Shown piece by piece: positions 42,663 through 51,284 of a stretch of 64,000 bases of DNA (positions are counted from its first letter, which is position 1; the number at the start of each line of letters is the position of its first letter). The notes under the pieces are model-generated. The model was not told the origin of the DNA and ran no database searches. It saw only the letters and a program-made list of their open reading frames with translations. The stretch is from Syntrophales bacterium (GTDB lineage Bacteria > Desulfobacterota > Syntrophia > Syntrophales > UBA2210), in assembly GCA_023230565.1 (NCBI GenBank), contig JALNXD010000010.1:25219-89218 (forward strand). The letters run 5' to 3'. The translations under genes were made by a program, and so were the position numbers.

Positions 42663-44081
42663 CTACATTCCTGTTCGAATTTGATATGTTATGAGTTCCC
42701 TGCCTTTTCTAATCACAGGGACATCGAACCGGATTGTAAACGCATCCAGTTTCGTATAGGGATGGCTGCTTTCAATTATTTCCCAGTTTCCATACATTGA
42801 CTCAATAATACGTACGTTTATATTTTTCTGTTTGTGATTTTCAATAGTAAGTCGCCATTTTGATTCGAAAAGCCGAGTTGAGATCTGCTCAAATTCGGTC
42901 TGGGTTTTTTCAGCTGTTATGTCAAACGCTTCACCGGCTTTTAAATCGATTTTTTTATCCGTGGGAACGTGATCAATCCTGTCTTCTCCTATGAATTGCC
43001 GGCTTCCGGTGCCATCTTTTTTGTAGAGTCTGATAATTCCAGCCGGTAAAGGAATTCCCAAATTATTTTCGGTCGAATTTCTGAAACAGTAATGAACTTC
43101 TACATTCTGTTTTTGACTCGTCCCGGGATATGGGCGTACCAAATACTCTTTAGATCCATAAATTCGATAATCCTTTTCAATCTTCACTCCGGATGTTTCA
43201 AAAAGGCGTATCTGTTTTGACTGGCTGTTTTCGATCGTTGTGGGCCGTGACAGATCATACATATGATATTCAAAAAAAGATTTTTCCTTAAACTGAGGTT
43301 CAGTCGAAGCAAGCATGAGTTCTTTTCTTGAAACGGCATCTCTTTGCGGTTCAGAGATCCGTTGAATATCACCTGCTATAAGTTTGAGTTTTGCCTTTCT
43401 ATATGTTGCTCCGCTTCTATTGTCAACAGTAATCCAACCGGTTAATTCCGATGATGCTTCTTCTTTTTCGATCATCATAATATAATCGGCGTGCCAATTT
43501 ATATTTTCAGTGATGTAGGATACTTCAAGTTTTTTCGCCTTTTCCGATTCATTTGCGAAAAGCCAGGTGAGAGCGGGTTGCGCAATCAAATTTCCCGGCA
43601 ACTCGGGCAGAATCCTTATGCCCGGATATCCCAAGAAAATCTCACCGCCTATTTGAAAAATCTGATCTTCATTATTGCTGAGCAGGGTGGCTTTTACAAT
43701 TTCCTTTGTATCCTGGTACTTGTTCCAGTTAAGGATCTTGATTTCTTTTCCTATATACTTATCCAGAAGCACCCGGGCGTTAATAAGATCATAATTGTAA
43801 TTCTGTTCGAGGATCCGAAAGTCTTCAGATTTTTCGGCTGATGAAACATATACGGTTACAGGTAGTATGCGGGAGGCTATATCAATGAATTGCAGTTCTC
43901 CCTCACCCTTACACAGAGTAACATTTCTTGTATCCTTCACTAACCCGATGTTGCTGTTGTATATTGTGATTTCCAGCATAATTTGATCCGAAGCAGTGCT
44001 TTTAAATACGGGAATGTCTGCCCACGAACGTCCGGCAGTCAAAAAGACAAGTGCTCCTAAAAGTACATATCTGAATTTCAT
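42663..44081 (-). CDS. DUF4139 domain exported protein
   Basis: A 472-residue protein with a signal peptide ending at 'GRSWA'. 'ITIYNSNIGLVKDTRNVTLCKGEGELQFIDIASRI' at the start and a 'WLFANESEKAKKLEVSYITENINWHADYIM' block are DUF4139 features, and the C-terminal half is beta-rich ('ENHKQKNINVRIIESM', 'FTIRFDVPV'). It should reside in the periplasm or outer surface. The function is unknown. It stands alone, with a 450-bp intergenic region ahead of it. Confidence 0.87.
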   Translation of the reverse strand: MKFRYVLLGALVFLTAGRSWADIPVFKSTASDQIMLEITIYNSNIGLVKDTRNVTLCKGEGELQFIDIASRILPVTVYVSSAEKSEDFRILEQNYNYDLINARVLLDKYIGKEIKILNWNKYQDTKEIVKATLLSNNEDQIFQIGGEIFLGYPGIRILPELPGNLIAQPALTWLFANESEKAKKLEVSYITENINWHADYIMMIEKEEASSELTGWITVDNRSGATYRKAKLKLIAGDIQRISEPQRDAVSRKELMLASTEPQFKEKSFFEYHMYDLSRPTTIENSQSKQIRLFETSGVKIEKDYRIYGSKEYLVRPYPGTSQKQNVEVHYCFRNSTENNLGIPLPAGIIRLYKKDGTGSRQFIGEDRIDHVPTDKKIDLKAGEAFDITAEKTQTEFEQISTRLFESKWRLTIENHKQKNINVRIIESMYGNWEIIESSHPYTKLDAFTIRFDVPVIRKGRELITYQIRTGM

Positions 44082-44536
44082 TCAAACCTCCGTCTATCGT
44101 TCTTTTTAAAACCGGAATTTTCCCACTGCCATATTTCCGCACCCATTTTGTTCTATCGCAGAAAAAGGGTATCATATTTCCTGTTAAAAGATCAGCAGTC
44201 TTTTTTTGGTCATATTCGAAAGCAGGATTTTTTGACACGTGCGCCATAAAAGTGCCGTTTTTTCGAAGCCCCATTTACCTCATTCCCATTGGAATCGGGC
44301 TTAAATCTTTCTGATTCAGGGATGTAAGATTTTGGCAGGCCCTGCCCTTGTTTTTCGACCATGCAGTGTCATGCGAAGCTGTCCCGGCGAACGTGCGTGT
44401 TGCGATCGGGCATTGTCAGAAGAGCGTTCGCATCCAGACTTATCAATATAAATTTAATTTTAAAGAAAAAAGGTACGAATGTTGCTTGATGAGGGGAACT
44501 GCCAAAAATTCCGGTTAAAATGGTAAAGAAAGAGAA
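44082..44536. other. Divergent intergenic region, nothing convincing
   Basis: About 455 bp between the DUF4139 gene (minus) and the membrane gene (plus). Short frames lack ribosome-binding sites and family motifs. I see no clear terminator or riboswitch. It presumably holds both promoters. Confidence 0.35.
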
Positions 44537-45223
44537 ATGTATTCCCAGAGAACGGTACAGCCGATTCTATTCGGCTTGAGAATCGGTATAGTCCTTTTCC
44601 CATCCTGCTTCTTGTTAGACTGGTTTTCATATCCGCAGTATAAGTATTATCTTTTGATCATCCGTATTGCCACTGCATCTTACTTTGTTTTTTCCTGTTT
44701 TCTGCTGAAACTGCACGGGGAAAGAGTATTGAATTTTGTAATGTGTTCCTGTTTTTTTTTAGCAGCATGCAGTATTACACTCATGTGCGTTGTCGTGGGT
44801 GAAGGCTTTGCTTCTCCGTACCGCGCAGGAATCATGCAAGTGTTAATAATTTCAGTACTGCTTTTTTACATGCGGCCGTTTCTTTACAGAATCACGGTAT
44901 TTCTTGTTGCCTTGCAATACTTTGCTGTTCTCGCATTTCTCCCTTTTACCGTGAAAGATTTCCTTTCTTCTTTTTTTGCCATAGGCATAACTGTTGTTAT
45001 GGCAATTTTGATACATTATTTTATGAAAAAGCTCCTGCAAGAAATCAAAACGCTCAAAGGGATAATTCCAATTTGTGCCCGATGTAAAAGAATACGTGAT
45101 GACAGAGGCTACTGGCATCAACTGGAATCTTTTATCCGGAACCATTCGGATGCGGAATTCAGCCACAGCCTGTGTATTGAATGTGCCAAAGAACTCTATC
45201 CGGATATTTACCTGGAGAAGTAA
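44537..45223 (+). CDS. Five-TM membrane protein with C-terminal CxxC...CxxC signalling tail
   Basis: A 228-residue protein. Residues 1-165 hold about six hydrophobic stretches (for example 'PILFGLRIGIVLFPSCFLLDW', 'FVMCSCFFLAACSITLMCVVV'). The last ~60 residues ('KGIIPICARCKRIRDDRGYWHQLE', 'FSHSLCIECAKELYPDIY') match a tail often found after PAS, GAF or receiver domains in deltaproteobacterial sensors, where the two Cys pairs could bind zinc. Here the tail is on a membrane unit with no sensor domain. AAGAAAGAGAA precedes the ATG. Function unknown. Confidence 0.75.
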   Translation: MYSQRTVQPILFGLRIGIVLFPSCFLLDWFSYPQYKYYLLIIRIATASYFVFSCFLLKLHGERVLNFVMCSCFFLAACSITLMCVVVGEGFASPYRAGIMQVLIISVLLFYMRPFLYRITVFLVALQYFAVLAFLPFTVKDFLSSFFAIGITVVMAILIHYFMKKLLQEIKTLKGIIPICARCKRIRDDRGYWHQLESFIRNHSDAEFSHSLCIECAKELYPDIYLEK

Positions 45224-45465
45224 ATTTCTTCCATTCATTGATTGGTATAACACTGCAGGTCTCTGTCAGACAAAGACTGACGGAATGTAGGATCACATCC
45301 CATTTTTAATTCAGACGAAAGCCGATACCAAAATAAATAGCTATGGAGTATTCGATTATCACCGGGCGGCGAAGAGAAGATTAATGTGTTTTTAAAAAAG
45401 GCATGGCTGGCGCGAAGAGATGCCTGGCTCTTGTGGGCTGATAATAAAGGAGAAGGAGGCGAATA

Positions 45466-47439
45466 ATGGCTGAAATTAATGAGCAAGATTTTTATAATAA
45501 GGTGTTTCCTGTTCCTGAGAGGGTAAAAGAAAAATCGTATATTAGAAGCAGGAATGAATACGAGAAGCTCTATAAGGAATCAATAGAAAATCCCGATGCT
45601 TTTTGGGCAAAGATGGCCGAAGAGAGATTGAGTTGGTTCAAACCGTTTGATAAGAAAAAGGTTTCTGACTGGTCCTTCGACGGGAATCTTCATGTAAAGT
45701 GGTTTGAAGGTGGAAAAATCAATGTGAGCTACAATTGTCTTGACCGGCATCTGGAGACGAAAAAAAATAAGGCTGCCATTATTTTTGAGGGTAACGATCC
45801 GAATGACTGGAAAGTATATACTTATTTTGACATGTACAGGGAAGTCAATAAATTTGCCAATGTACTTAAAAGCATGGGAATCAAGAAGGGCGACAGGGTA
45901 TCCATTTATCTCCCCATGATTGCAGAGCTTGCCATTACAATGCTCGCCTGCACAAGAATAGGAGCTATTCACTCGATAGTTTTCGGTGGTTTTTCGGCGG
46001 AGGCTCTGAGGGACCGGATTAATGACTGCGGGGCAAGAATACTCATTACGTGTGACGGGACATATAGAGGTGCAAAAGCAGTTCCTCAAAAGGCTAATGC
46101 CGACAAAGCGCTCAATGAATGCCCGTCGATTGAAAAGCAGATTGTAATAAAACGCACAGGACTGGAAGTCCCCATGCAGGATGGTCGAGATCTGTGGTAT
46201 GGAAAATTGATGGAAAATGCTGCGCAATATTGCAAACCGGAGGAAATGGATGCTGAAGATCCCCTCTTTATTCTTTATACATCAGGCTCAACGGGGAAAC
46301 CGAAAGGCGTTCTTCATACGACTGCGGGTTATTTGCTCTATGCGTCGATGACTCAGCAACTTGCATTTGACGTGCGGGACGAAGATGTATACTGGTGCAC
46401 GGCCGACATAGGCTGGGTGACAGGCCACAGTTATGTGGTATACGGGCCCTTGTGCAACGGATATTCAAGTATCCTTTTCGAAGGCGTTCCAAGTTATCCA
46501 TCATACGACAGATTCTGGGCCGTATGTGAAAAATACAATGTAAACAACTTTTATACGGCTCCGACAGCAATTCGAGCCGTTGCCAAAGAGGGTGACGAAT
46601 GGGTCGAAAAGCATGACCTCTCATCATTGCGTGTTCTGGGATCGGTTGGTGAACCGCTGAATCCTGAGGCATGGTGGTGGTATTATAATAAGGTTGGCGG
46701 CGGTAAGTGCACCATTGCAGACACATGGTGGCAAACCGAGACCGGAGGTCATATGATTCTTCCTCTTCCGGGTGCAATTGATATAAAACCCGCAAAGGCA
46801 ATGGTCCCGTTTTTTGGAGTAAAACCGGTCTTGATCAGCGAGGATGGTAAGGAGATAGAAGGTCCCGGTTCAGGTGCTCTCTGTATTAAAACGGCATGGC
46901 CCGGTATAATGCGAGGCATCTGGGGTGATCAGGGTTTGTTCAAGGAGAATTATTTTTCTCAATTTCCGGGATACTATTTTTCAGGTGACGGCGCCGAACG
47001 TGACGAGGATGGCGATTACAGAATAACTGGTCGTGTGGATGATGTTATTAATGTGTCGGGTCACCGCATGGGAACAGCAGAGGTTGAAGCTGCCTTGACA
47101 TCACATCCGGATGTGGCTGAAGCGGCGGTGGTGGGATTCCCGCACGAAATCAAAGGACAGGGAATTTTTGCCTATGTCACTCTTAATCACGATGTTGAAA
47201 AAAATGAAGATCTGAAAAAGAAACTTGTTGCCCACGTGAGAAACGAGATCGGGCCTATTGCGACACCGGATAAAATTCAATGGGCAGATGGTCTCCCGAA
47301 AACCCGTTCAGGGAAAATCATGAGAAGAGTTCTCAGGAAAGTAGCTGCTGCCGATTTTACTGATTTCGGTGATACATCGACTTTGGCAGAACCGGGTGTG
47401 GTTGACGATCTCGTTGCCGGAAGAAAGAAAATAGGGTAA
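45466..47439 (+). CDS. acs: Acetyl-CoA synthetase (AMP-forming)
   Basis: A 657-residue enzyme. 'DPLFILYTSGSTGKPKGVLHT' is the AMP-binding P-loop, 'WCTADIGWVTGHSYVVYGPL' and 'TWWQTETGGHMI' the acetyl/adenylate pocket, 'SGDGAERDEDGDYRITGRVDDVINVSGHRMGTAEVE' the hinge, and 'LPKTRSGKIMRR' holds the catalytic, acetylation-prone Lys. It activates acetate with ATP and CoA. AAGGAGAAGGAGG precedes the ATG. It is monocistronic, ending in a strong terminator. Confidence 0.97.
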   Translation: MAEINEQDFYNKVFPVPERVKEKSYIRSRNEYEKLYKESIENPDAFWAKMAEERLSWFKPFDKKKVSDWSFDGNLHVKWFEGGKINVSYNCLDRHLETKKNKAAIIFEGNDPNDWKVYTYFDMYREVNKFANVLKSMGIKKGDRVSIYLPMIAELAITMLACTRIGAIHSIVFGGFSAEALRDRINDCGARILITCDGTYRGAKAVPQKANADKALNECPSIEKQIVIKRTGLEVPMQDGRDLWYGKLMENAAQYCKPEEMDAEDPLFILYTSGSTGKPKGVLHTTAGYLLYASMTQQLAFDVRDEDVYWCTADIGWVTGHSYVVYGPLCNGYSSILFEGVPSYPSYDRFWAVCEKYNVNNFYTAPTAIRAVAKEGDEWVEKHDLSSLRVLGSVGEPLNPEAWWWYYNKVGGGKCTIADTWWQTETGGHMILPLPGAIDIKPAKAMVPFFGVKPVLISEDGKEIEGPGSGALCIKTAWPGIMRGIWGDQGLFKENYFSQFPGYYFSGDGAERDEDGDYRITGRVDDVINVSGHRMGTAEVEAALTSHPDVAEAAVVGFPHEIKGQGIFAYVTLNHDVEKNEDLKKKLVAHVRNEIGPIATPDKIQWADGLPKTRSGKIMRRVLRKVAAADFTDFGDTSTLAEPGVVDDLVAGRKKIG

Positions 47440-47475
47440 CATGTGTGCCATCGTATAACCCATCTTTTGAAACTA

Positions 47476-47511
47476 TAAGAGAGACCGGAATTTATATACC
47501 GGTCTCTCTTA
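47476..47511 (+). terminator. Intrinsic terminator after acs
   Basis: TAAGAGAGACCGG (47476-47488) and CCGGTCTCTCTTA (47499-47511) form a perfect 13-bp stem with a 10-nt loop, 37 bp past the acs stop. The rest of the 300-bp gap to the next gene holds a possible promoter. Confidence 0.8.
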
Positions 47512-47563
47512 CCCCGATAAAAATTTCTTCTTATAACCCTCCTGAAAATTGCCTAAAAATTGC

Positions 47564-47592
47564 TTGACAAGATTCCTTATGCAGTTGATTAT
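47564..47592 (+). promoter_or_regulatory. Candidate promoter upstream of the FRG gene
   Basis: Consensus TTGACA at 47564-47569 with GATTAT (four of six -10 matches) 17 bp on. The leader to the FRG gene would be ~140 nt and contains a weak hairpin (AAACAAGAGATGGGGTTTTTTGG region). Confidence 0.45.
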
Positions 47593-47741
47593 TTATTATA
47601 TTTTCTCATTCCGGAACCGATCTTTACACTGATTTAAAAAATTTCGACTGCCTCAGGCATATGATCGCACCGATTTGAAAGCCCTGTCTCGAAACAAGAG
47701 ATGGGGTTTTTTGGTCACAAAAAATTACAAGGGAGTCAATT

Positions 47742-48539
47742 GTGATGAAGGTCGATATCGCTGAGAATTGGTCGCATCTGCAGGACCTGCTTTTTTATGG
47801 TGCCTGGAACGAGAGATTGAGACGGTTCCGGTCTCCCTGGACATTTCGTGGGCTTTCCGAGGCATCTTATCGCCTCGATACGACTCTGATGCGGCTCGGC
47901 AGTCCCTTCGAAGAATTCGAGCGTCATCTGTTGCGCAATTTCATGAAATATGCCGAACGTGATGTCGTTGAAAAAGATTCTTACTGGCACTGGCTTTCGG
48001 TTGCTCAACACCATGGCTTGCCCACACGTCTGCTTGACTGGACCTATTCGCCGCTTGTGGCAATGCATTTCGCGACTGCCAATACCGCTAAATTCGATCG
48101 TGACGGTGCGGTATGGTGCATCAATTATGAACAGGCGCATGCCCTTCTGCCGGAACGGATCAGGATGGCCCTCAACAAGGAAGGTGCAAATTCCTTTACG
48201 GCGGGACTGCTCGCTCGAACCGTTGCTTCTCTGGAAGAACTGGATCATATGTCGGAGTCGCCTTTTCTTCTCTTCTTCGAACCGCCTTCCATGGATGACA
48301 GAATCGTAAATCAGTTCGCGCTGTTTTCGGTAATGTCAAGTCCCGAGACCGGACTTGACGACTGGTTTGCACGATATCCCGATTTGTGCCGGAAGGTTGT
48401 CGTGCCCGCAGCAATCAAGTGGGAGATACGGGACAAACTTGACCAATGCAATATGACGGAGCGCGTTCTGTTTCCCGGTCTCGACGGATTGAGCCGATGG
48501 CTGCACCGCCACTACAGCCCTAAGCACCTGATCCGGTAA
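47742..48539 (+). CDS. FRG domain protein
   Basis: A 265-residue protein. 'WTFRGLSEASYRLDTTLMR' carries the Phe-Arg-Gly motif that names the domain, and 'LSVAQHHGLPTRLLDWTYSPLVAMHFA' is its second conserved block. FRG proteins are sporadic in bacteria, often in variable or defence-rich regions; biochemical function is not established. No transmembrane segment. It lies 63 bp upstream of a DUF2254 gene on the same strand. Confidence 0.88.
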   Translation: MMKVDIAENWSHLQDLLFYGAWNERLRRFRSPWTFRGLSEASYRLDTTLMRLGSPFEEFERHLLRNFMKYAERDVVEKDSYWHWLSVAQHHGLPTRLLDWTYSPLVAMHFATANTAKFDRDGAVWCINYEQAHALLPERIRMALNKEGANSFTAGLLARTVASLEELDHMSESPFLLFFEPPSMDDRIVNQFALFSVMSSPETGLDDWFARYPDLCRKVVVPAAIKWEIRDKLDQCNMTERVLFPGLDGLSRWLHRHYSPKHLIR

Positions 48540-48602
48540 ATATTGACAAGGTTTCAGCAGAGGAAGGGTACGCCGCAACCGGTAAACAGGAAAGGATTTT
48601 AC

Positions 48603-49940
48603 ATGAAAACAAGATTATCCAATCTTTGGGAATCAATACGAACCAGCTTCTGGTTTCTTCCCGCTCTGATGGTTGTTCTTGGGATCATTTTATCCTTTTT
48701 CTTTGTAGAGATAGACAGGAGGGTGAAAATCGATGCGTATCGGGTATTCGGTTTTACATATGCCGTGGGACCCGAGGGAATACGGTCGGTTTTATCCGTT
48801 ATTGCCGGATCCATGATAACCGTTGCCGGTGTTGTTTTTTCGATCACCGTCGTTGCCCTCACTCTGGCCTCCAACCAGTTCGGTCCCAGGCTGTTGAGAA
48901 ATTTTATGCTCGACAAAGGCAATCAAGTGGTTCTTGGAACATTTATATCAACATACATATACTGCCTGCTCGTTCTTCAATCTGTTCGTACTGAAGACCG
49001 GGTTTTCATGCCGTCTCTTTCAGTTACATTCGCGGTTGTTCTTGCATTAATCAATGTAGGAATTCTAATCTATTTTATTCATCATATTTCCACCTCAATT
49101 CAGGCGGACCGGGTAATCGCTCTTGTATATTATGATCTTGAAATGCATCTCCGCCGGTTTTTTCCTGAGGAATTTAATCCTGAATCACCGGGCAGAGAAC
49201 AAAGCGAACCCGAGCTGCATTTGAAGACAGCCCGTTGCCGGGAGTGTAGAGTAGCCGCTCCGAAAGCCGGGTATTTACAGGCGATCGATCGCGACACCCT
49301 GTTGGAGAGTGCCAGGAAGAAAGATCTGGTGCTCAATATTCCGTGGCGACCTGGAGAATTCATAGTGGAAGGAAGCACGATCGTGAAGGTGGAAAATTGC
49401 GAGAAACGGGATGAAGGACTTGAAAAACGGCTGGCCGAAGCTTTTATTCTGGGCGAACAACGTACGCCTGTGCAAGATCCCGAATTTGCAATTCACCAGC
49501 TCGTCGAAGTCGCCCTGCGGGCGCTATCACCCGGTATTAATGATCCTTTTACTGCAATTGCCTGCATTGACCGGCTCTGCTCGGCCTTGTGCTATTTGTC
49601 AGGCAGAAAATTCCCCTCCCCATATCTTTATGATGATAAAGGTATTTTGCGGATCAGGGCTAAAACCGTCACATTTTCAGGAATGACAAGTGCTGCATTC
49701 GATCAGATACGGCAGTATGGCCGCCCGACTGTTGCGGTAACGATCCGGCTCCTGGAAGCAATGGCAACACTTGCTGCCCATTCGCGCAATTCAGAGCAGC
49801 GGCGAGCGATTCTCCGCCAGACCGAAATGATAGAAAAGGCGAGCCATCGGGTACACCTTGAAGAATATGATCGAAAGGATGTCCTGCAAAGGTATCGGAC
49901 CGTACTTGATCTTGTCCATGATCCGAATAGCGGCAAATGA
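48603..49940 (+). CDS. DUF2254 membrane protein
   Basis: A 445-residue protein. ATG 48603 follows AGGAAAGGA. Four hydrophobic helices occur in the first 170 residues ('FWFLPALMVVLGIILSFFFVEI', 'VLSVIAGSMITVAGVVFSITVVALTLASNQFGPRLLRNFM', then two more), and a large cytoplasmic part follows with 'ALRALSPGINDPFTAIACIDRLCSAL'. These are the two DUF2254 signature blocks. It resembles a small-conductance channel topology but no function is proven. Confidence 0.9.
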   Translation: MKTRLSNLWESIRTSFWFLPALMVVLGIILSFFFVEIDRRVKIDAYRVFGFTYAVGPEGIRSVLSVIAGSMITVAGVVFSITVVALTLASNQFGPRLLRNFMLDKGNQVVLGTFISTYIYCLLVLQSVRTEDRVFMPSLSVTFAVVLALINVGILIYFIHHISTSIQADRVIALVYYDLEMHLRRFFPEEFNPESPGREQSEPELHLKTARCRECRVAAPKAGYLQAIDRDTLLESARKKDLVLNIPWRPGEFIVEGSTIVKVENCEKRDEGLEKRLAEAFILGEQRTPVQDPEFAIHQLVEVALRALSPGINDPFTAIACIDRLCSALCYLSGRKFPSPYLYDDKGILRIRAKTVTFSGMTSAAFDQIRQYGRPTVAVTIRLLEAMATLAAHSRNSEQRRAILRQTEMIEKASHRVHLEEYDRKDVLQRYRTVLDLVHDPNSGK

Positions 49941-50034
49941 TCTTTATCATATATGTTACCTTTCACGCACAACGCCTCCGGATGATATTTCAAGCCCGCG
50001 GAGGCACTGTTGAAAATTACATATGCGTACACTA

Positions 50035-50580
50035 CTATTTTGAAACTTTGAATTCATCTCTACGGTTCCGGGACCAGGATTTCTCGTTATGATCCAGAGC
50101 TGCTGGACGCAGCTCCCCGTAACTTATGGTTCTAATCCTGGAATTTGAAATCCCGAGGGAAGCCAGATAGAACATTGCGGCCTCTGCCCGTCTCTGCCCG
50201 AGAGCAAGATTGTAATCTTCAGTTCCACGTTCATCGCAGTGGCCTTCGACTATTATTGAAATGTCGGGATGGAGCTGCAGCCATTCGGCCTTTTTCTCAA
50301 GCACTTTTCGTGCCTGGGGTTGTAAATCATAATTATCGAAGTCGAAGTAAATCCTTTCCGACTCAAAAAGATCTTTTCCCGACGGACCTGCGATCAAAAC
50401 AGGCGCGGTTTCTGTATTCACGAGCGGTGTTTTTCCTGTTTTTGCCGGGGGAGCTTTCTGTCCTGCGACTGCTGGTTTTGCTTCATTTGATATCGTGACC
50501 TGCTTTTTTGCACATGCATATAAAAGCAGCAGCGTCGACAGGGCGAAAAGCAATACAATTGATACTCTGAGTTTTTTCAC
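50035..50580 (-). CDS. pal: Peptidoglycan-associated lipoprotein (OmpA/Pal-like)
   Basis: A 181-residue lipoprotein. The N-terminus is a lipoprotein signal peptide with lipobox 'LLYAC'. A ~50-residue linker is followed by an OmpA C-terminal domain: 'ERIYFDFDNYDLQPQARKVLEKKAEWL', 'IIVEGHCDERGTEDYNLALGQRRAEA'. The Asp and Arg of this domain bind diaminopimelate in peptidoglycan. It would tether the outer membrane to the wall. The tol genes that usually precede pal are absent. Confidence 0.92.
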   Translation of the reverse strand: MKKLRVSIVLLFALSTLLLLYACAKKQVTISNEAKPAVAGQKAPPAKTGKTPLVNTETAPVLIAGPSGKDLFESERIYFDFDNYDLQPQARKVLEKKAEWLQLHPDISIIVEGHCDERGTEDYNLALGQRRAEAAMFYLASLGISNSRIRTISYGELRPAALDHNEKSWSRNRRDEFKVSK

Positions 50581-50624
50581 ATTGACACCTCTGGACTAAA
50601 TTGAAATTCCATTTACCGGAGATG

Positions 50625-50653
50625 CCGGGAAAGGGTTTTTAACCCTTTTCCCG
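50625..50653. repeat. Strong hairpin between the small exported gene and pal
   Basis: CCGGGAAAGGGTT and AACCCTTTTCCCGG form a stem of about 13 bp with a short T loop. Neither side has a clean T-run. It lies 22 bp downstream of the small exported-protein gene on the minus strand and may weaken readthrough into pal. Confidence 0.55.
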
Positions 50654-50674
50654 GGTCTATCTTCAATTTCCGGT

Positions 50675-50968
50675 CTATTTAACTTCTTTGAAGTTTGAGA
50701 CCGTCAAAGTCTTTGTTTCACCTTCAGCCTTGACAGTACCCTTTACCTGAACAGTCTTGCCGACCAAAGCTGCAAGTTTTTTCCCGACTTCACTCTGGGC
50801 GATGAAATAGGAGTTTCCATCCTCGGCAACCAGCTGTCCGGTCGCATTCACAATGCCTGTAATCTCCGTTTCAGCTGCGCTCGAGCTTGTCACGGTTGCT
50901 GTTGCAAAGAGTATCGACACTGCCGCTAAACAAACTACTGCCACTAACACGCCTGCATACTTTTTCAT
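50675..50968 (-). CDS. Small exported OB-fold-like protein
   Basis: A 97-residue protein with a signal peptide (cleavage probably near 'SSSAA'). The ~65-residue mature part has five predicted beta strands ('EITGIVNATGQLVAEDGNSYFI', 'KLAALVGKTVQVKGTVKAEG', 'KTLTVSNFKEV'), the layout of small periplasmic OB-fold proteins. GAAGGAGGAAT precedes the ATG. I do not recognise a named family with confidence. It sits upstream of pal on the same strand. Confidence 0.65.
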   Translation of the reverse strand: MKKYAGVLVAVVCLAAVSILFATATVTSSSAAETEITGIVNATGQLVAEDGNSYFIAQSEVGKKLAALVGKTVQVKGTVKAEGETKTLTVSNFKEVK

Positions 50969-51284
50969 TCTTATTCCTCCTTCCGGAATATATTTGAGCT
51001 GCGCTCGTGTATTACGGTTCCATCAGATCGCCGCCTGGGCAAAGTGATGAAGTGCCTTTCATAAGTATGAAAGCATTTGTCGTGCCTTTATCTCAACTTA
51101 TTAACTTTACTTCATATTTTTCATATGATTGAAAAATAATCGGAACAAGGGTTCCGCTTCTGAAATCTGGGCTCGGGAAGATGTTTGGGTATAACAATTT
51201 GAATTATATAAAAAATGTGAATTGTCGGAACTTTCGATCCGATTTACATTCAGGGAAGAAAAGTTCCTTTCTGATGCAAGGGAT

